64,000 nucleotides of DNA from Rhodothermus marinus (GTDB lineage: Bacteria > Bacteroidota > Rhodothermia > Rhodothermales > Rhodothermaceae): positions 2,959,890 through 3,023,889 of the forward strand of contig NZ_AP019797.1 of the NCBI RefSeq assembly GCF_009936275.1. The letters run 5' to 3'. The notes under the pieces were generated by a model. It had not been told where the DNA came from. It saw only the letters and a list, made by a program, of their open reading frames with translations, and did not search any database. The translations under genes were made by a program, and so were the position numbers. Shown one piece after another: positions 8,368-20,947 of this stretch (positions are counted from its first letter, which is position 1; the number at the start of each line of letters is the position of its first letter).

Positions 8368-9720
8368 ATGCAAACCGAAATCAAAGAGATCAGCTCGGTC
8401 GAGTACGAACTGACCCTGCACGTTCCCGCCGAAGAACTGCAACCCGAACTGGATCGGCTCCTGCGCCAGATCCGCGCCCGCGTGCCGCTCAAAGGGTTCC
8501 GTCCTGGTAAGGCGCCGCTGTCGCTGGTGAAAAAGCTTTACGGCGACGAGGTAGCCCTGGAGCTGGCCGAGCGCAAAATCCGCGAGGCGCTCGAGCAGGC
8601 CGTGCTCGAACCCGGCACCTACAGGGTGATCGGCCGGCCCCGCGTGCTGCGCCTCGACTACAAACCGGACGCAGACCTGCACGCGGTGCTGCGCTTCGGC
8701 GTGCGGCCCGAATTCGAGCTGAAACCACTCGACCAGGAAACCATCCCGCACCTGGTCCACCAGGTCACCGACGAAGAGGTCGAGGAAACAATCAAGCGCC
8801 TGCAGAAGGAAGAGGCCGAACTGGTCGACCTCCCGGCCGATACGCCGCTGGGCGCCGAGGATTACGCCGTCGTCGATCTGCAGCGGCTCGACGAGGCGAC
8901 GGGCACGCCCATCATCGGCGAAAAAGAAGAAGGCGTCTCGTTCTTTCTCGACGATCCGCGGCTGCGCGAGGAGCTGCGCCAGGCATTGCTGGGCAAAAAA
9001 GCGGGCGAGACGGTACGGGTCGATCTGCCACACGGCGACGAAGAAGCCGGCGAGCCGGCCCACACGCACCGCTACGAGGTGCGCGTGCGGGAGACCAAGC
9101 GGCGTGAACTGCCCGCCCTCGATGCCGAGTTCATCCAGAAGATCTCGCGCGGACAGGTCTCCGACGAAGCCGGCCTGCGCGAGCTGGTCCGCAAAGAGCT
9201 GCAGGCCCGCTGGGATCAGGAATCCCGCGAGCTGCTGGAGCAGGAAATCATGCACCGGCTGCTGACGCTGCACCCGATTCCGGTGCCGGAATCCGCGGTG
9301 GAGATGGTGCTGGATGAATTCGTGGAGGACGTACGTCAGCGCAACAACGGCCGGCTTCCCGAAGACTTCGACGAGACGGCCTTCCGCCATGCCAACCGAG
9401 CGCTGGCCGAGCAGCAGGCCCGCTGGAAGTTCATCTTCGACAAAGTGGTCGAGACCTTCGGCATCGAGGTCACCGAAGAAGACATCCAGGCCTTCTTTGA
9501 AAAGCAGGCCGATCCCGAAAGCGGGCTGAGCGCCGAGCAGTTGCGTCAGTTTTACGAATCGATCCCGGGCCTGATGGGCCAGGTACGCAGCCGCCTGCTG
9601 CACCAGAAGGTGTTCGACACGCTCGCCGAGCAGTTCAAACTGGAAGACCTGGACCGGGAGGCGTACATCGAACGCCTGAAGGCGCAGCGGGAAAGCGCCG
9701 AGGCCCGGAACCCTGAGTGA
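8368..9720 (+). CDS. tig: Trigger factor
   Basis: A ribosome-bound chaperone and peptidyl-prolyl isomerase that shields nascent chains. The ribosome-docking signature GFRPGKAP is at residues 43-50. An FKBP-type isomerase domain follows (about 155-245), and the long helical C-terminal arms make up the rest. Length 450 aa is normal. It lies directly upstream of clpP (55-base gap), the classic tig-clpP arrangement of many bacteria. No clpX follows within the window; clpP ends at a terminator. Confidence 0.95.
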   Translation: MQTEIKEISSVEYELTLHVPAEELQPELDRLLRQIRARVPLKGFRPGKAPLSLVKKLYGDEVALELAERKIREALEQAVLEPGTYRVIGRPRVLRLDYKPDADLHAVLRFGVRPEFELKPLDQETIPHLVHQVTDEEVEETIKRLQKEEAELVDLPADTPLGAEDYAVVDLQRLDEATGTPIIGEKEEGVSFFLDDPRLREELRQALLGKKAGETVRVDLPHGDEEAGEPAHTHRYEVRVRETKRRELPALDAEFIQKISRGQVSDEAGLRELVRKELQARWDQESRELLEQEIMHRLLTLHPIPVPESAVEMVLDEFVEDVRQRNNGRLPEDFDETAFRHANRALAEQQARWKFIFDKVVETFGIEVTEEDIQAFFEKQADPESGLSAEQLRQFYESIPGLMGQVRSRLLHQKVFDTLAEQFKLEDLDREAYIERLKAQRESAEARNPE

Positions 9721-9775
9721 AGCGTTCGGTAGGACCGAATGCCTGTCCAACGTCCGCAAACCTGACCCGACAGCA

Positions 9776-10534
9776 ATGTCCGACCGTAAGCTTGTAGAGG
9801 ATTTTCTGAAGTTCTCGCGGAGTCTGACGCTCCCCTCCGGGATCTACAGCGGGCCGTTCCAGCAGTATCCGGTCGGCGCGCTGGTTCCCATTGTGATCGA
9901 ACAGACCACGCGCGGGGAGCGCGCCTACGACATCTTCAGCCGCCTGCTCAAGGAGCGGATCGTGATCATCGGCACGCCGATCAACGACCAGATCGCCAAC
10001 CTGGTCGTGGCCCAGTTGCTCTGGCTGGCCAGCGAGGACTCGGAGCGTGACATCAACATCTACATCAACTCGCCGGGCGGCTCCATCGACAGCGGCCTGG
10101 CCGTCTACGACACGATGCAGTACGTGGCCCCGCCGGTGGCCACGATCTGCGTGGGGCTGGCCGCCTCGATGGGCGCCGTGCTGCTGGCGGCCGGGGTCAA
10201 GGGCAAACGGGCGGCGCTGCCCAACTCCCGCATTATGATCCACCAGCCCTGGATGAGCGGCGTGCAGGGCCAGGCGACCGACATCGAAATTCACGCCCGC
10301 GAGATCCTCAAGATGCGGGAGCGTCTGAACGAGATCCTGGCCTTCCACACGGGCCAGCCCAAGGAACGGATCGCCCAGGACGTCGATCGCGACTTCTGGC
10401 TCAGCGCCCAGGAAGCCAAGGAATACGGTCTGGTCGACAACGTGCTCACGCCCCGGCGCGGCTTCTTCCCGTCGCCGGACGGCCAGGCTTCGGGCGACAA
10501 GGACAAAGGAAAAGACAAAGACAAGGACGCATAG
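9776..10534 (+). CDS. clpP: ATP-dependent Clp protease proteolytic subunit
   Basis: A serine peptidase that forms the two-ring degradation chamber capped by ClpX or ClpA/C. The catalytic triad is visible: S131 in [12 protein letters not shown]156 in MIHQPW, D206 in [20 protein letters not shown]. At 252 aa it is longer than the usual 195-210. The extra length is an N-terminal segment of about 20 residues and a C-terminal tail of about 25 that ends in alternating Lys/Asp ([11 protein letters not shown]). It follows tig by 55 bases and ends just before a strong terminator. Confidence 0.95.
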   Translation: MSDRKLVEDFLKFSRSLTLPSGIYSGPFQQYPVGALVPIVIEQTTRGERAYDIFSRLLKERIVIIGTPINDQIANLVVAQLLWLASEDSERDINIYINSPGGSIDSGLAVYDTMQYVAPPVATICVGLAASMGAVLLAAGVKGKRAALPNSRIMIHQPWMSGVQGQATDIEIHAREILKMRERLNEILAFHTGQPKERIAQDVDRDFWLSAQEAKEYGLVDNVLTPRRGFFPSPDGQASGDKDKGKDKDKDA

Positions 10535-10561
10535 GCTTCGCCTCCTTCGTCATGGCCACGA

Positions 10562-10596
10562 CGGCCTGCTCTCCGGAGCAGGCCGTTTTCTTTTTT
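10562..10596. terminator. Terminator between convergent clpP and kinase genes
   Basis: A perfect 10-bp stem CGGCCTGCTC/GAGCAGGCCG (10562-10571 with 10576-10585), loop TCCG, followed on the plus strand by TTTTCTTTTTT. It terminates clpP. It lies against the stop of the convergent hybrid kinase (10596); no matching T-run is seen on the minus strand. Confidence 0.85.
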
Positions 10597-12494
10597 CAGG
10601 CGCGTGCCTCGTGCAGGACCTGGTGCAACACGGCCGCCAGCTTCTCAGCGGTGTAGGGTTTGTACAGAAAGGCGTGCGCTCCCGCCTGTCGGGCCGCCTC
10701 GGCTCGTCCACCATGAAGCCCGCTGGAGGCCACAACGGGCACGTCCGGCCGGCGCTCCCGGATCGCCCGGATCAGCGCCAGTCCGTCCATCTCGGACATC
10801 ACCAGGTCGGTAATGACTGCGCGAATTTCCGAAGCGTGCGCCTCCAGTTGCTCGAGCGCCTCCCGGCCCTGCGTGGCCGTATAGACGCGGTAACCCAGTT
10901 GCTCCAGCGCCTCGCGGGCGGCCTCCAGCACGAACGGCTCGTCGTCGACGAGGAGCACGCTTTCGCCGGCCCCCCGGTAGGTCGGCACCTCCACGGCGGC
11001 CTCCGCGGCGCGGGCTTCGGGCGCGGCCGGCAGGTAGACCCGGAACGTCGAGCCCCGTCCCGGCTCGCTGTAAACGTTGACGAAGCCACCGTGGCTGCGC
11101 ACAATGCTGTATACGGTCGAAAGCCCCAGCCCGGAGCCCTTACCGACCGGCTTGGTCGTGAAGAACGGCTCGAAGATCTTGTCGAGAATATCGTGCGGGA
11201 TGCCCACGCCTGTATCGCTGACCGTCAGGCAGACGTACGGTCCCGGACGCGCCTCCAGCACGCGCCGGGCGTAGTGCGGGTCCACTTCGACGTTCTCGGC
11301 GGACAGCAGCAACTGTCCGCCTTCGGGCATGGCGTCGCGGGCATTGACGCACAGGTTCATCAGCACCTGCTGGAGCTGTGTGGCATCGCCCTGCACGGGC
11401 CAGAGTTCGTCATCCAGTCGCGTTTCGATGCGGATCGTGCTGGGGAAAGTTTCACGGAGCAGATGGGCGACTTCCTGCACGATGGTGCGCACGTCGAGGG
11501 GGACGCGCTCGCCTTCCACGCCCCGGGCGAAGGCCAGCACCTGACGCACCAGGTCGGCGCCGCGCTCGGCGCTGCGCTGGATCATGCCCAGCGCCCGTCC
11601 CCGCTTTTCAGGATCGAGCGTGTTCTGCGCAAGCATGCGCACGCCCAGCAGGATGGGCACGAACAGGTTGTTCAGGTCGTGCGCCATGCCGCTGACCAGA
11701 CGCCCGATGCTCTCCATGCGCTGCGCCCGGAGGAATTGCTGCTCGAGCTGGCGGCGCTCCGTCACGTCGGTACCGATGATCAGCACCGAACGCGGCCGGC
11801 CGTAGGCATCGCGCACCAGCGTCCATCGGCTCTCCAGCAGGCGATCCTCGCCGTTGTGCCGGTGCACGCGCAGCTCACCGTTCCAGACGCCGTCGGTCTG
11901 CACCGCCTGCATGGCTTCCTGCAGCAGCGCAGCATCGATGCCGTCCAGCACCTCCGGCACCGGCCGTCCCTGCACCGCGACGGCGGGTTTGCCGGTAAGT
12001 TGCTCGGCGCTGCGGTTCCAGTAGATGACGTGTCCGTCCAGATCGACGGCCATGATCACGTCCCGGGCGGCGTCCAGCAGCGCGGCCTGCTCGCGGATGC
12101 GCTCCTCGGCCCGGTGACGCTCGACGGCATAGCGGATCGAGCGCTCCAGTTGCTGCGCGTCGATCTGTCCTTTGATCAGGTAGTCCCAGGCGCCGGCCGC
12201 CATCGCTTCGAGGTCCACCTGCAGGTCGCCCTGGCCGGTCAGTAGAATCACCGGAAGCGTGAGTCCTTCGTTGCGGATCGTGCGGAGCAACGACAGCCCG
12301 TCGTGCGCTCCCAGCCGGTAGTCTACCAGACACACGTCGAAAGGGCGCGCCCGGAGGGCCGCCAGCCCGTCTTCGTAGCTGGCCCGCCAGTGCAGCGTGC
12401 ATTGAATGGTCGTCGCCCGGCTCAGCAGGCGGCGTACGATGTGATAGTCGTCCTCGTCGTCCTCGACCAGCAGGATGTCCAGCGGCGTCGCCAT
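10596..12494 (-). CDS. Hybrid signalling protein: REC-PAS-histidine kinase-REC
   Basis: A 632-residue cytoplasmic protein without membrane segments. An N-terminal receiver (about 5-125) has acidic residues EDDEDD (11-16) and phospho-acceptor D58. A PAS domain lies at about 135-245 (WNRSAEQLTGKP). The kinase core has phospho-acceptor H272 in GMAHDLNNL, N-box NLCVNARDAM, and G-boxes DTGVGIP and GKGSGLGLSTVYSIV. A C-terminal receiver (about 510-630) has D563. The AHDLNN His-box is typical of hybrid kinases that pass phosphate to their own C-terminal receiver. The N-terminal receiver lets another kinase control it, most likely the adjacent PAS kinase at 12949-14835. The gene upstream (single-domain receiver) ends 2 bases before this start. 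Signal unknown. Confidence 0.9.
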   Translation of the reverse strand: MATPLDILLVEDDEDDYHIVRRLLSRATTIQCTLHWRASYEDGLAALRARPFDVCLVDYRLGAHDGLSLLRTIRNEGLTLPVILLTGQGDLQVDLEAMAAGAWDYLIKGQIDAQQLERSIRYAVERHRAEERIREQAALLDAARDVIMAVDLDGHVIYWNRSAEQLTGKPAVAVQGRPVPEVLDGIDAALLQEAMQAVQTDGVWNGELRVHRHNGEDRLLESRWTLVRDAYGRPRSVLIIGTDVTERRQLEQQFLRAQRMESIGRLVSGMAHDLNNLFVPILLGVRMLAQNTLDPEKRGRALGMIQRSAERGADLVRQVLAFARGVEGERVPLDVRTIVQEVAHLLRETFPSTIRIETRLDDELWPVQGDATQLQQVLMNLCVNARDAMPEGGQLLLSAENVEVDPHYARRVLEARPGPYVCLTVSDTGVGIPHDILDKIFEPFFTTKPVGKGSGLGLSTVYSIVRSHGGFVNVYSEPGRGSTFRVYLPAAPEARAAEAAVEVPTYRGAGESVLLVDDEPFVLEAAREALEQLGYRVYTATQGREALEQLEAHASEIRAVITDLVMSEMDGLALIRAIRERRPDVPVVASSGLHGGRAEAARQAGAHAFLYKPYTAEKLAAVLHQVLHEARA

Positions 12495-12496
12495 GG

Positions 12497-12948
12497 TCAG
12501 GTCTCGTCCACGGAAGGAAGCCGCACGATCTCAAACCAGAAGTCGCCCAGCACCTGGAGTGCGTGCACCAGTTCTTCGAAGGTTACCGGCTTGGTGATGA
12601 AGGCGTTGACGCCCAGATCGTAGCTGCGCAGGATGTCGGCTTCGGCGTTCGAGGTGGTCAGCACAACCACGGGGATCCGGCGGAGCACCGGATCGGACTT
12701 GATCTCCTGGAGGGCTTCCCGGCCGTCCTTGCGGGGCATGTTCAGGTCCAGCAGGATCAGCCCCGGACGCGGCGAGCGCTGCGGATCGGCATAGGGCCCC
12801 CGCCGGTGGAGGTAATCCATCAGCTCCTCGCCATCCTCCACCGTGTAGATCTCGTTGCGGAGGCGGCTGCGTTTGAGCGCCCGGATCGTCAGCAGCCGAT
12901 CGTCGGGGTCGTCGTCGGCCAGCAGAATGACAACGGGTTCGGGGTTGT

Positions 12949-12952
<4 letters not shown>
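12497..12952 (-). CDS. Single-domain response regulator, Rcp1-like
   Basis: A 151-residue receiver domain with no output domain. The acidic pocket is DDDPDD (13-18), the phospho-acceptor is D69 in LILLDLNMPRKDG, followed by the conserved T in VLTTSN and K in FITKPV. The insertion after the first helix pair and the HRRGPYAD segment are typical of the Rcp1/CheY-like class that pairs with phytochrome-like kinases with an SHDLQEPLR His-box; exactly that kinase is encoded next door. Its start overlaps the kinase stop by 4 bases (ATGA). It ends 2 bases before the hybrid kinase, so it probably relays phosphate between the two. Confidence 0.9.
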
Positions 12953-14835
<1,883 letters not shown>

Positions 14836-14943
14836 AGGTCCGGGCCTCCCGCACAGCGATTGAACTCCCGAAACTAACGCTGCAGCGGGTCAAATCCACC
14901 CGGCCGGAATGTAATGATCCGTTAACAAGTGTTGACAGCCGGC

Positions 14944-16677
14944 CTACAGCTCCAGGTTCGGATCGATCGACTCGAGCCCTTCCGTCACCTTGCGCAGGAA
15001 GGAGGCCGCCATGGCCCCGTCAATGATCCGATGGTCGTAGGAAAGCGACAGATACATCATGTGGCGGATGGCGATCACGTCGCCGAGTTCGGGGTGCTCG
15101 ATCACCACCGGCCGCTTCTTGATGGCCCCTGTCGCCAGGATGGCCACCTGGGGCTGATTGATGATGGGCGTGCCCATCAGGGAGCCCAGCGAGCCCACGT
15201 TCGTGATCGTGAAGGTGCCACCCTGCAATTCGTCGGGCTGCAGCTGCTTGTTGCGGGCACGCTGCACCAGATCGGCGATGGCGTGGGCCAGACCGACCAG
15301 GTTCTTCTGTCCGGCATCTCGAATGACCGGCACCACCAGGCCCGTCGTGCCCAGCGCGACGGCAATGCCGATGTGGTAATCTTTTTTGACGATAATCCGG
15401 GTGCCCTCGACCGAAGCGTTCAACAGCGGATGCTCCTTCAGCGCCTCGACGACGGCCTGCACGAAGAAGGGAAGATAGGTCAACCGGACGCCCTCGCGCT
15501 GCTCGAAGCGTTCCTTGTTGCGCTCCCGCACGCGCACCAGGTTCGTCACGTCCACCTCGGCAAACGAAGTCACGTGGGCCGAGGTGCGTTTCGAGCGGAT
15601 CATGTGCTCGGCGATGAGCTGCCGCATCCGATCCATCTCGATGATCTCGACGCGGCCTTCCTGGGTGCCCGTCACTACCTGCGGGGCCGGACGCGGCGCT
15701 GCGGGACGCTCCGGTTTCGGAGGCGCCGCCGGACGGGGCTCGGCAGGACGCGCGGCCGGTTGCTGCACGCGCTGCCGCCGCTGCTCCAGGTACTGGAGCA
15801 CGTCCTGTTTCGTGACGCGGCCACCGCGCCCGCTGCCCGGGATGGCGGCCAGCTCTTCGGGCGTCAGCCCTTCCTTTTCCGCAATGGAGCGCACCAGCGG
15901 CGAGTAGAAGCGGCCGTCCGGTCCCCGGCGCGGGATCGGTCCGGCGGCCGGAGCGCCGTCGCCTGCAGGCGCCGGTTGCGGCGCAGGGGTCGGTGCGGGT
16001 TCGGGCTTCGGTTCCGGTGCAGCGGTCGGCTGCGTAGCCGGCTGCTGCGGCACGGCGGCGGCCGGAGCGCCCGTCGCAATGCGGGCCAGGACGGTGCCGA
16101 CGGCCACCGTCTCGCCCTCCGGCACCAGTATCTCCTTGAGCACCCCCGAAGCCGGCGACGGCACCTCCGTGTCTACCTTGTCCGTACCGATCTCCAGCAA
16201 CGGCTCGTCCGCCTCCACTCGATCTCCCGGCTGCTTCAACCACGCCACCACCGTCCCCTCCGTAATGCTCTCGCCCATCTTGGGCATGACCACTTCGACG
16301 ATCTCGCCGCCCGCCTCCGGTGCGGCCTCGGGCTTCGGTTCAGGCTCCGGCGCAGCGGCTTCCGTCTTCGGCGCTTCGGGAGCCGGGGCGGCTTCCGGCG
16401 CGGGCGCAGCTGGCTTCGCTTCGGCGGCCGCTTCCGCCTCCGTTTCGATGACGGCCAGGACGGTGCCGACGGCCACCGTCTCGCCCTCCGGCACCAGAAT
16501 CTCCTTGAGCACCCCCGAAGCCGGCGACGGCACCTCCGTGTCCACCTTGTCCGTGCCAATCTCCAGCAACGGCTCGTCCGCCTCCACCCGATCCCCCGGC
16601 TGCTTCAACCACGCCACCACCGTCCCCTCCGTAATGCTCTCGCCCATCTTGGGCATGACCACTTCGACGCGTGCCAT
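14944..16677 (-). CDS. 2-oxo acid dehydrogenase E2 (dihydrolipoyl acyltransferase)
   Basis: The E2 core of a 2-oxo acid dehydrogenase complex moves acyl groups from E1 to CoA on swinging lipoyl arms. Order of domains in 577 aa: lipoyl 1 (1-77, lipoyl-Lys K44 in GTDKVDTE), Ala/Pro/Glu linker, lipoyl 2 (about 124-200, K167), Pro-rich linker, peripheral-subunit-binding domain (about 258-300, YSPLVRSIAEKEG), linker, catalytic domain (about 345-577) with active-site HRIIDG (H549, D553) near the C-terminus. The two lipoyl domains are almost identical in DNA (see repeat entries). Whether it serves 2-oxoglutarate, pyruvate or branched-chain acids is not decided by the sequence. No E1 or E3 gene is nearby. 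Confidence 0.92.
   Translation of the reverse strand: MARVEVVMPKMGESITEGTVVAWLKQPGDRVEADEPLLEIGTDKVDTEVPSPASGVLKEILVPEGETVAVGTVLAVIETEAEAAAEAKPAAPAPEAAPAPEAPKTEAAAPEPEPKPEAAPEAGGEIVEVVMPKMGESITEGTVVAWLKQPGDRVEADEPLLEIGTDKVDTEVPSPASGVLKEILVPEGETVAVGTVLARIATGAPAAAVPQQPATQPTAAPEPKPEPAPTPAPQPAPAGDGAPAAGPIPRRGPDGRFYSPLVRSIAEKEGLTPEELAAIPGSGRGGRVTKQDVLQYLEQRRQRVQQPAARPAEPRPAAPPKPERPAAPRPAPQVVTGTQEGRVEIIEMDRMRQLIAEHMIRSKRTSAHVTSFAEVDVTNLVRVRERNKERFEQREGVRLTYLPFFVQAVVEALKEHPLLNASVEGTRIIVKKDYHIGIAVALGTTGLVVPVIRDAGQKNLVGLAHAIADLVQRARNKQLQPDELQGGTFTITNVGSLGSLMGTPIINQPQVAILATGAIKKRPVVIEHPELGDVIAIRHMMYLSLSYDHRIIDGAMAASFLRKVTEGLESIDPNLEL
16084..16300 (-). repeat. Lipoyl-domain direct repeat, copy 2
   Basis: A 217-base stretch in the E2 gene that matches 16453-16669 at all but 6 positions by eye (about 97%). 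It encodes most of the second lipoyl domain. Two of the differences are next to each other in a single short region; most are at third codon positions. Confidence 0.9.
16453..16669 (-). repeat. Lipoyl-domain direct repeat, copy 1
   Basis: The partner of 16084-16300, 369 bases away in the same orientation (123 codons, in frame). It encodes the first lipoyl domain almost from its second codon onward. Confidence 0.9.
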
Positions 16678-16761
16678 GGCTATCTGAAGGCTTTACTGTT
16701 CGTTTTCTGCACGTCCGGTAATATAGGCAGCCCTTTCCTCAAATGGGAAAGGCACACGCGG

Positions 16762-17403
16762 CTATTCCTCAACAAGAATTCGCGAAGGCGTAGCCACCAC
16801 CTGCACCGAGTCGATGCCGACGGCCGCCAGCACCGGGACCAGAAGCCGCCGCAGCGCTGCGGCGGCATAGTGACGGGGCATCGGGCTGTCGGTCAGGTAA
16901 GCCTCGGCCTGACGACGCAACGCCGCATTGACCTGGCGAAGCGCTTCCTGCTCCATGCGACGACCGCTACTCCGGTAGAGGCGCGCCCAGCCCACCCGCG
17001 TCTCGATTTCCAGGGCCTCCAGCTGTGGCTCGACGGCCTGAACGGCCAGCGGCGGCAGGACCACTTCTACGACCCGATCCGTACGCAGCCGGATCATCTC
17101 CGGCCGCAGCGCCCGTACGTCGAACCCGTAGTGCACGGTGCCGGGCACGCGCACGCGCGCCGTGGTCGTACCCAGATCGATCCCCAGCCACTCTTTGTGG
17201 CTGCTGGCCTCCACGGTAACCATCACCGTGGCCGTCCCCACCACCAGAAACGAAGCGGGCGCCTCCTGCTGCACCGTGGTCACAACGCGCCGGCGCACCA
17301 CTTCCTCCAGTTGCAGGCGCTGCCACCAGCGCCCGAGCCGGTAACCTGCCCAGAGGCTTCCGGCCAGCAGCAGCCCGATCCCGATCCAGCGCAACCTTCG
17401 CAT
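16762..17403 (-). CDS. DUF4230 family membrane-anchored protein
   Basis: A 213-residue protein. An N-terminal membrane anchor (about 6-22, WIGIGLLLAGSLWAGYRLG) is followed by a soluble domain like DUF4230: alternating strands with ATVMVTVEASSHKEWLGIDLGTTTARVRVPGTVHYGFDV and a helical C-terminal part with an AAALRRLLVPVLAAVG segment. The function of DUF4230 proteins is not known. ATG at 17403 is chosen; a TTG 15 bases upstream is possible. A terminator lies between it and the upstream pyrophosphatase gene, so it may have its own promoter or depend on readthrough. The short gap 16678-16761 separates it from the E2 start on the other side of its stop. Confidence 0.75.
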   Translation of the reverse strand: MRRLRWIGIGLLLAGSLWAGYRLGRWWQRLQLEEVVRRRVVTTVQQEAPASFLVVGTATVMVTVEASSHKEWLGIDLGTTTARVRVPGTVHYGFDVRALRPEMIRLRTDRVVEVVLPPLAVQAVEPQLEALEIETRVGWARLYRSSGRRMEQEALRQVNAALRRQAEAYLTDSPMPRHYAAAALRRLLVPVLAAVGIDSVQVVATPSRILVEE

Positions 17404-17416
17404 CGAACCGTTCAGC

Positions 17417-17451
17417 AAAAAACCCGGCGCCTGAAGCAGACGCCGGGTTTG
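17417..17451 (-). terminator. Terminator after the pyrophosphatase gene
   Basis: A perfect 9-bp stem AACCCGGCG/CGCCGGGTT (17421-17429 with 17441-17449). Read on the minus strand it is followed by a T-run (complement of A17417-17422), as expected for termination of the gene ending at 17470. Confidence 0.85.
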
Positions 17452-17469
17452 CGTTCAGGTTCTCTCGCT

Positions 17470-19566
<2,097 letters not shown>

Positions 19567-19712
19567 AAGCGTCTCCGTCGGATGGCTTTTCGCTTCGGCA
19601 TCATGCTAAGTGCCCAACTTAAAAAAGTTGGCGCGTCAGAAATTACAACGCTGCATTGTTTTTTGAGGAAAAGTGCCCGGCAAGTCCCCGCAAAAAGTGC
19701 GTGAAACTTTGC

Positions 19713-20297
19713 CTACAGCGAATTTTCGATGCGGTTGTATCGATTCATGGCGGCCTCAATGCCCTCGCAGACAAACGTGACGGCGGCCCGGCAGGCCCGC
19801 TCGAGCGCCTCGTCGATAAGGGGCCACTCCTCCTCGGTGAACGGCGAGAGCACGTAATCGGCCTGGCGGCCGCGTTCGAAGTTGCTGCCGATGCCGATGC
19901 GCAGGCGCGGGAAGGCGGTGGTGCCCAGTGCCCGGATGATATCCTCGACGCCGTTGTGTCCGCCTGCACTACCGCCGGGCCGCAGTCGGATGCGCCCGGG
20001 TGGCAGGTGGATGTCGTCGTAGACGACGAGCAACCGCTCCAGCGGAATGCGGTAGTAGCGGACCACCTCGGCTACGGCCGCCCCGCTCCGGTTCATATAC
20101 GTGAGCGGCTTCATCAGGCCGGCCGGACAACCTTCCAGCTGCCCCCATCCCAGCAGCGACGGCCCCTTTTCCGAGCGCCAGGCGATACCGTAGCGCTCGG
20201 CCAGCCGATCGACCACCATGAAGCCGGCATTGTGCCGGGTGTGCGCGTAGCGGGGTCCCGGGTTGCCCAGCCCGACGATCAGGGCGCGTTCCGCCAT
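19713..20297 (-). CDS. pth: Peptidyl-tRNA hydrolase
   Basis: A 194-residue enzyme that releases peptides from prematurely dropped peptidyl-tRNA. Conserved residues are visible: GLGNPGPRYAHTRHNAGF with N12 and catalytic H22, MNRSG, and VVYDDIHLPPGRIRLRPGGSAGGHNG. Length is standard. It is the last gene of the prs-rplY-pth unit, 17 bases after rplY. The 146-base gap to hppA (19567-19712) contains short A/T runs and a CCAACTT/AAGTTGG hairpin near 19613 but no clear terminator. Confidence 0.95.
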   Translation of the reverse strand: MAERALIVGLGNPGPRYAHTRHNAGFMVVDRLAERYGIAWRSEKGPSLLGWGQLEGCPAGLMKPLTYMNRSGAAVAEVVRYYRIPLERLLVVYDDIHLPPGRIRLRPGGSAGGHNGVEDIIRALGTTAFPRLRIGIGSNFERGRQADYVLSPFTEEEWPLIDEALERACRAAVTFVCEGIEAAMNRYNRIENSL

Positions 20298-20314
20298 GGA
20301 TGCGTCCGGCCGCC

Positions 20315-20920
20315 TCAGGCGCTCGTCCCGGTGCCCGCTTCGGCTTCACCTTCCGCGCCTTCCGTTTCCACACCACCCACCTGCGGCGCGGCGATGACCA
20401 CCACGGTCTGGTCCGGGGCGTCCTCGAACTCCAGTCCTTCGAACTGCAGGTCGCCCACGTGGATCGCGTCGCCGATGTCCAGGTTCGAGACGTCGATGTC
20501 GATGTGGGCGGGGATGTCCTTGGGCAGGCAAGTCACCTCCAGCTCGTGCGTCACGATCTGCAGCACACCACCGCGCTGCACGCCGATGGCCGTGCCCACG
20601 ATCTGCACCGGCACCGTCACGGTGACCTTCTCTTCCGCCCGGAGCACCTGGAAGTCGGCGTGCAGGGGCCGATCGGTCACCGGGTGAAACTCCACATCCT
20701 TCAGGATGCAGTCCCAGGTCCTGTCGTTGAGCTGGAGTTTCACCAGGTGCGTTTCGGTCGTGTAGATAAGCGGCCGGAGCTTCGACTCGAGCATCTGGAA
20801 GGGAACGGGCTCCACGTGGTGGCCATAGAGAATGCAGGGAACCCATCCCTCGCGCCGGATGGCCCGAGCAGCCCGCTTTCCGGTCTCCCGCGGTTTGGCC
20901 TCGATGGTAATGGTCGCCAT
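20315..20920 (-). CDS. rplY: 50S ribosomal protein L25, long (CTC) form
   Basis: A 201-residue L25/CTC protein: an N-terminal 5S rRNA-binding L25 domain (about 1-95, KPRETGKRAARAIRREGWVPCILYG) and a C-terminal TL5/CTC beta domain (about 96-185, CLPKDIPAHIDIDVSNLDIGDAIHVGDL). The last 20 residues are acidic (EGAEGEAEAGTG) and probably flexible. It binds 5S rRNA in the central protuberance. It lies 27 bases after prs and 17 bases before pth, the common prs-rplY-pth order. Confidence 0.95.
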   Translation of the reverse strand: MATITIEAKPRETGKRAARAIRREGWVPCILYGHHVEPVPFQMLESKLRPLIYTTETHLVKLQLNDRTWDCILKDVEFHPVTDRPLHADFQVLRAEEKVTVTVPVQIVGTAIGVQRGGVLQIVTHELEVTCLPKDIPAHIDIDVSNLDIGDAIHVGDLQFEGLEFEDAPDQTVVVIAAPQVGGVETEGAEGEAEAGTGTSA

Positions 20921-20947
20921 GGTTTCTATCCTACCGGTTTAGCGTTG

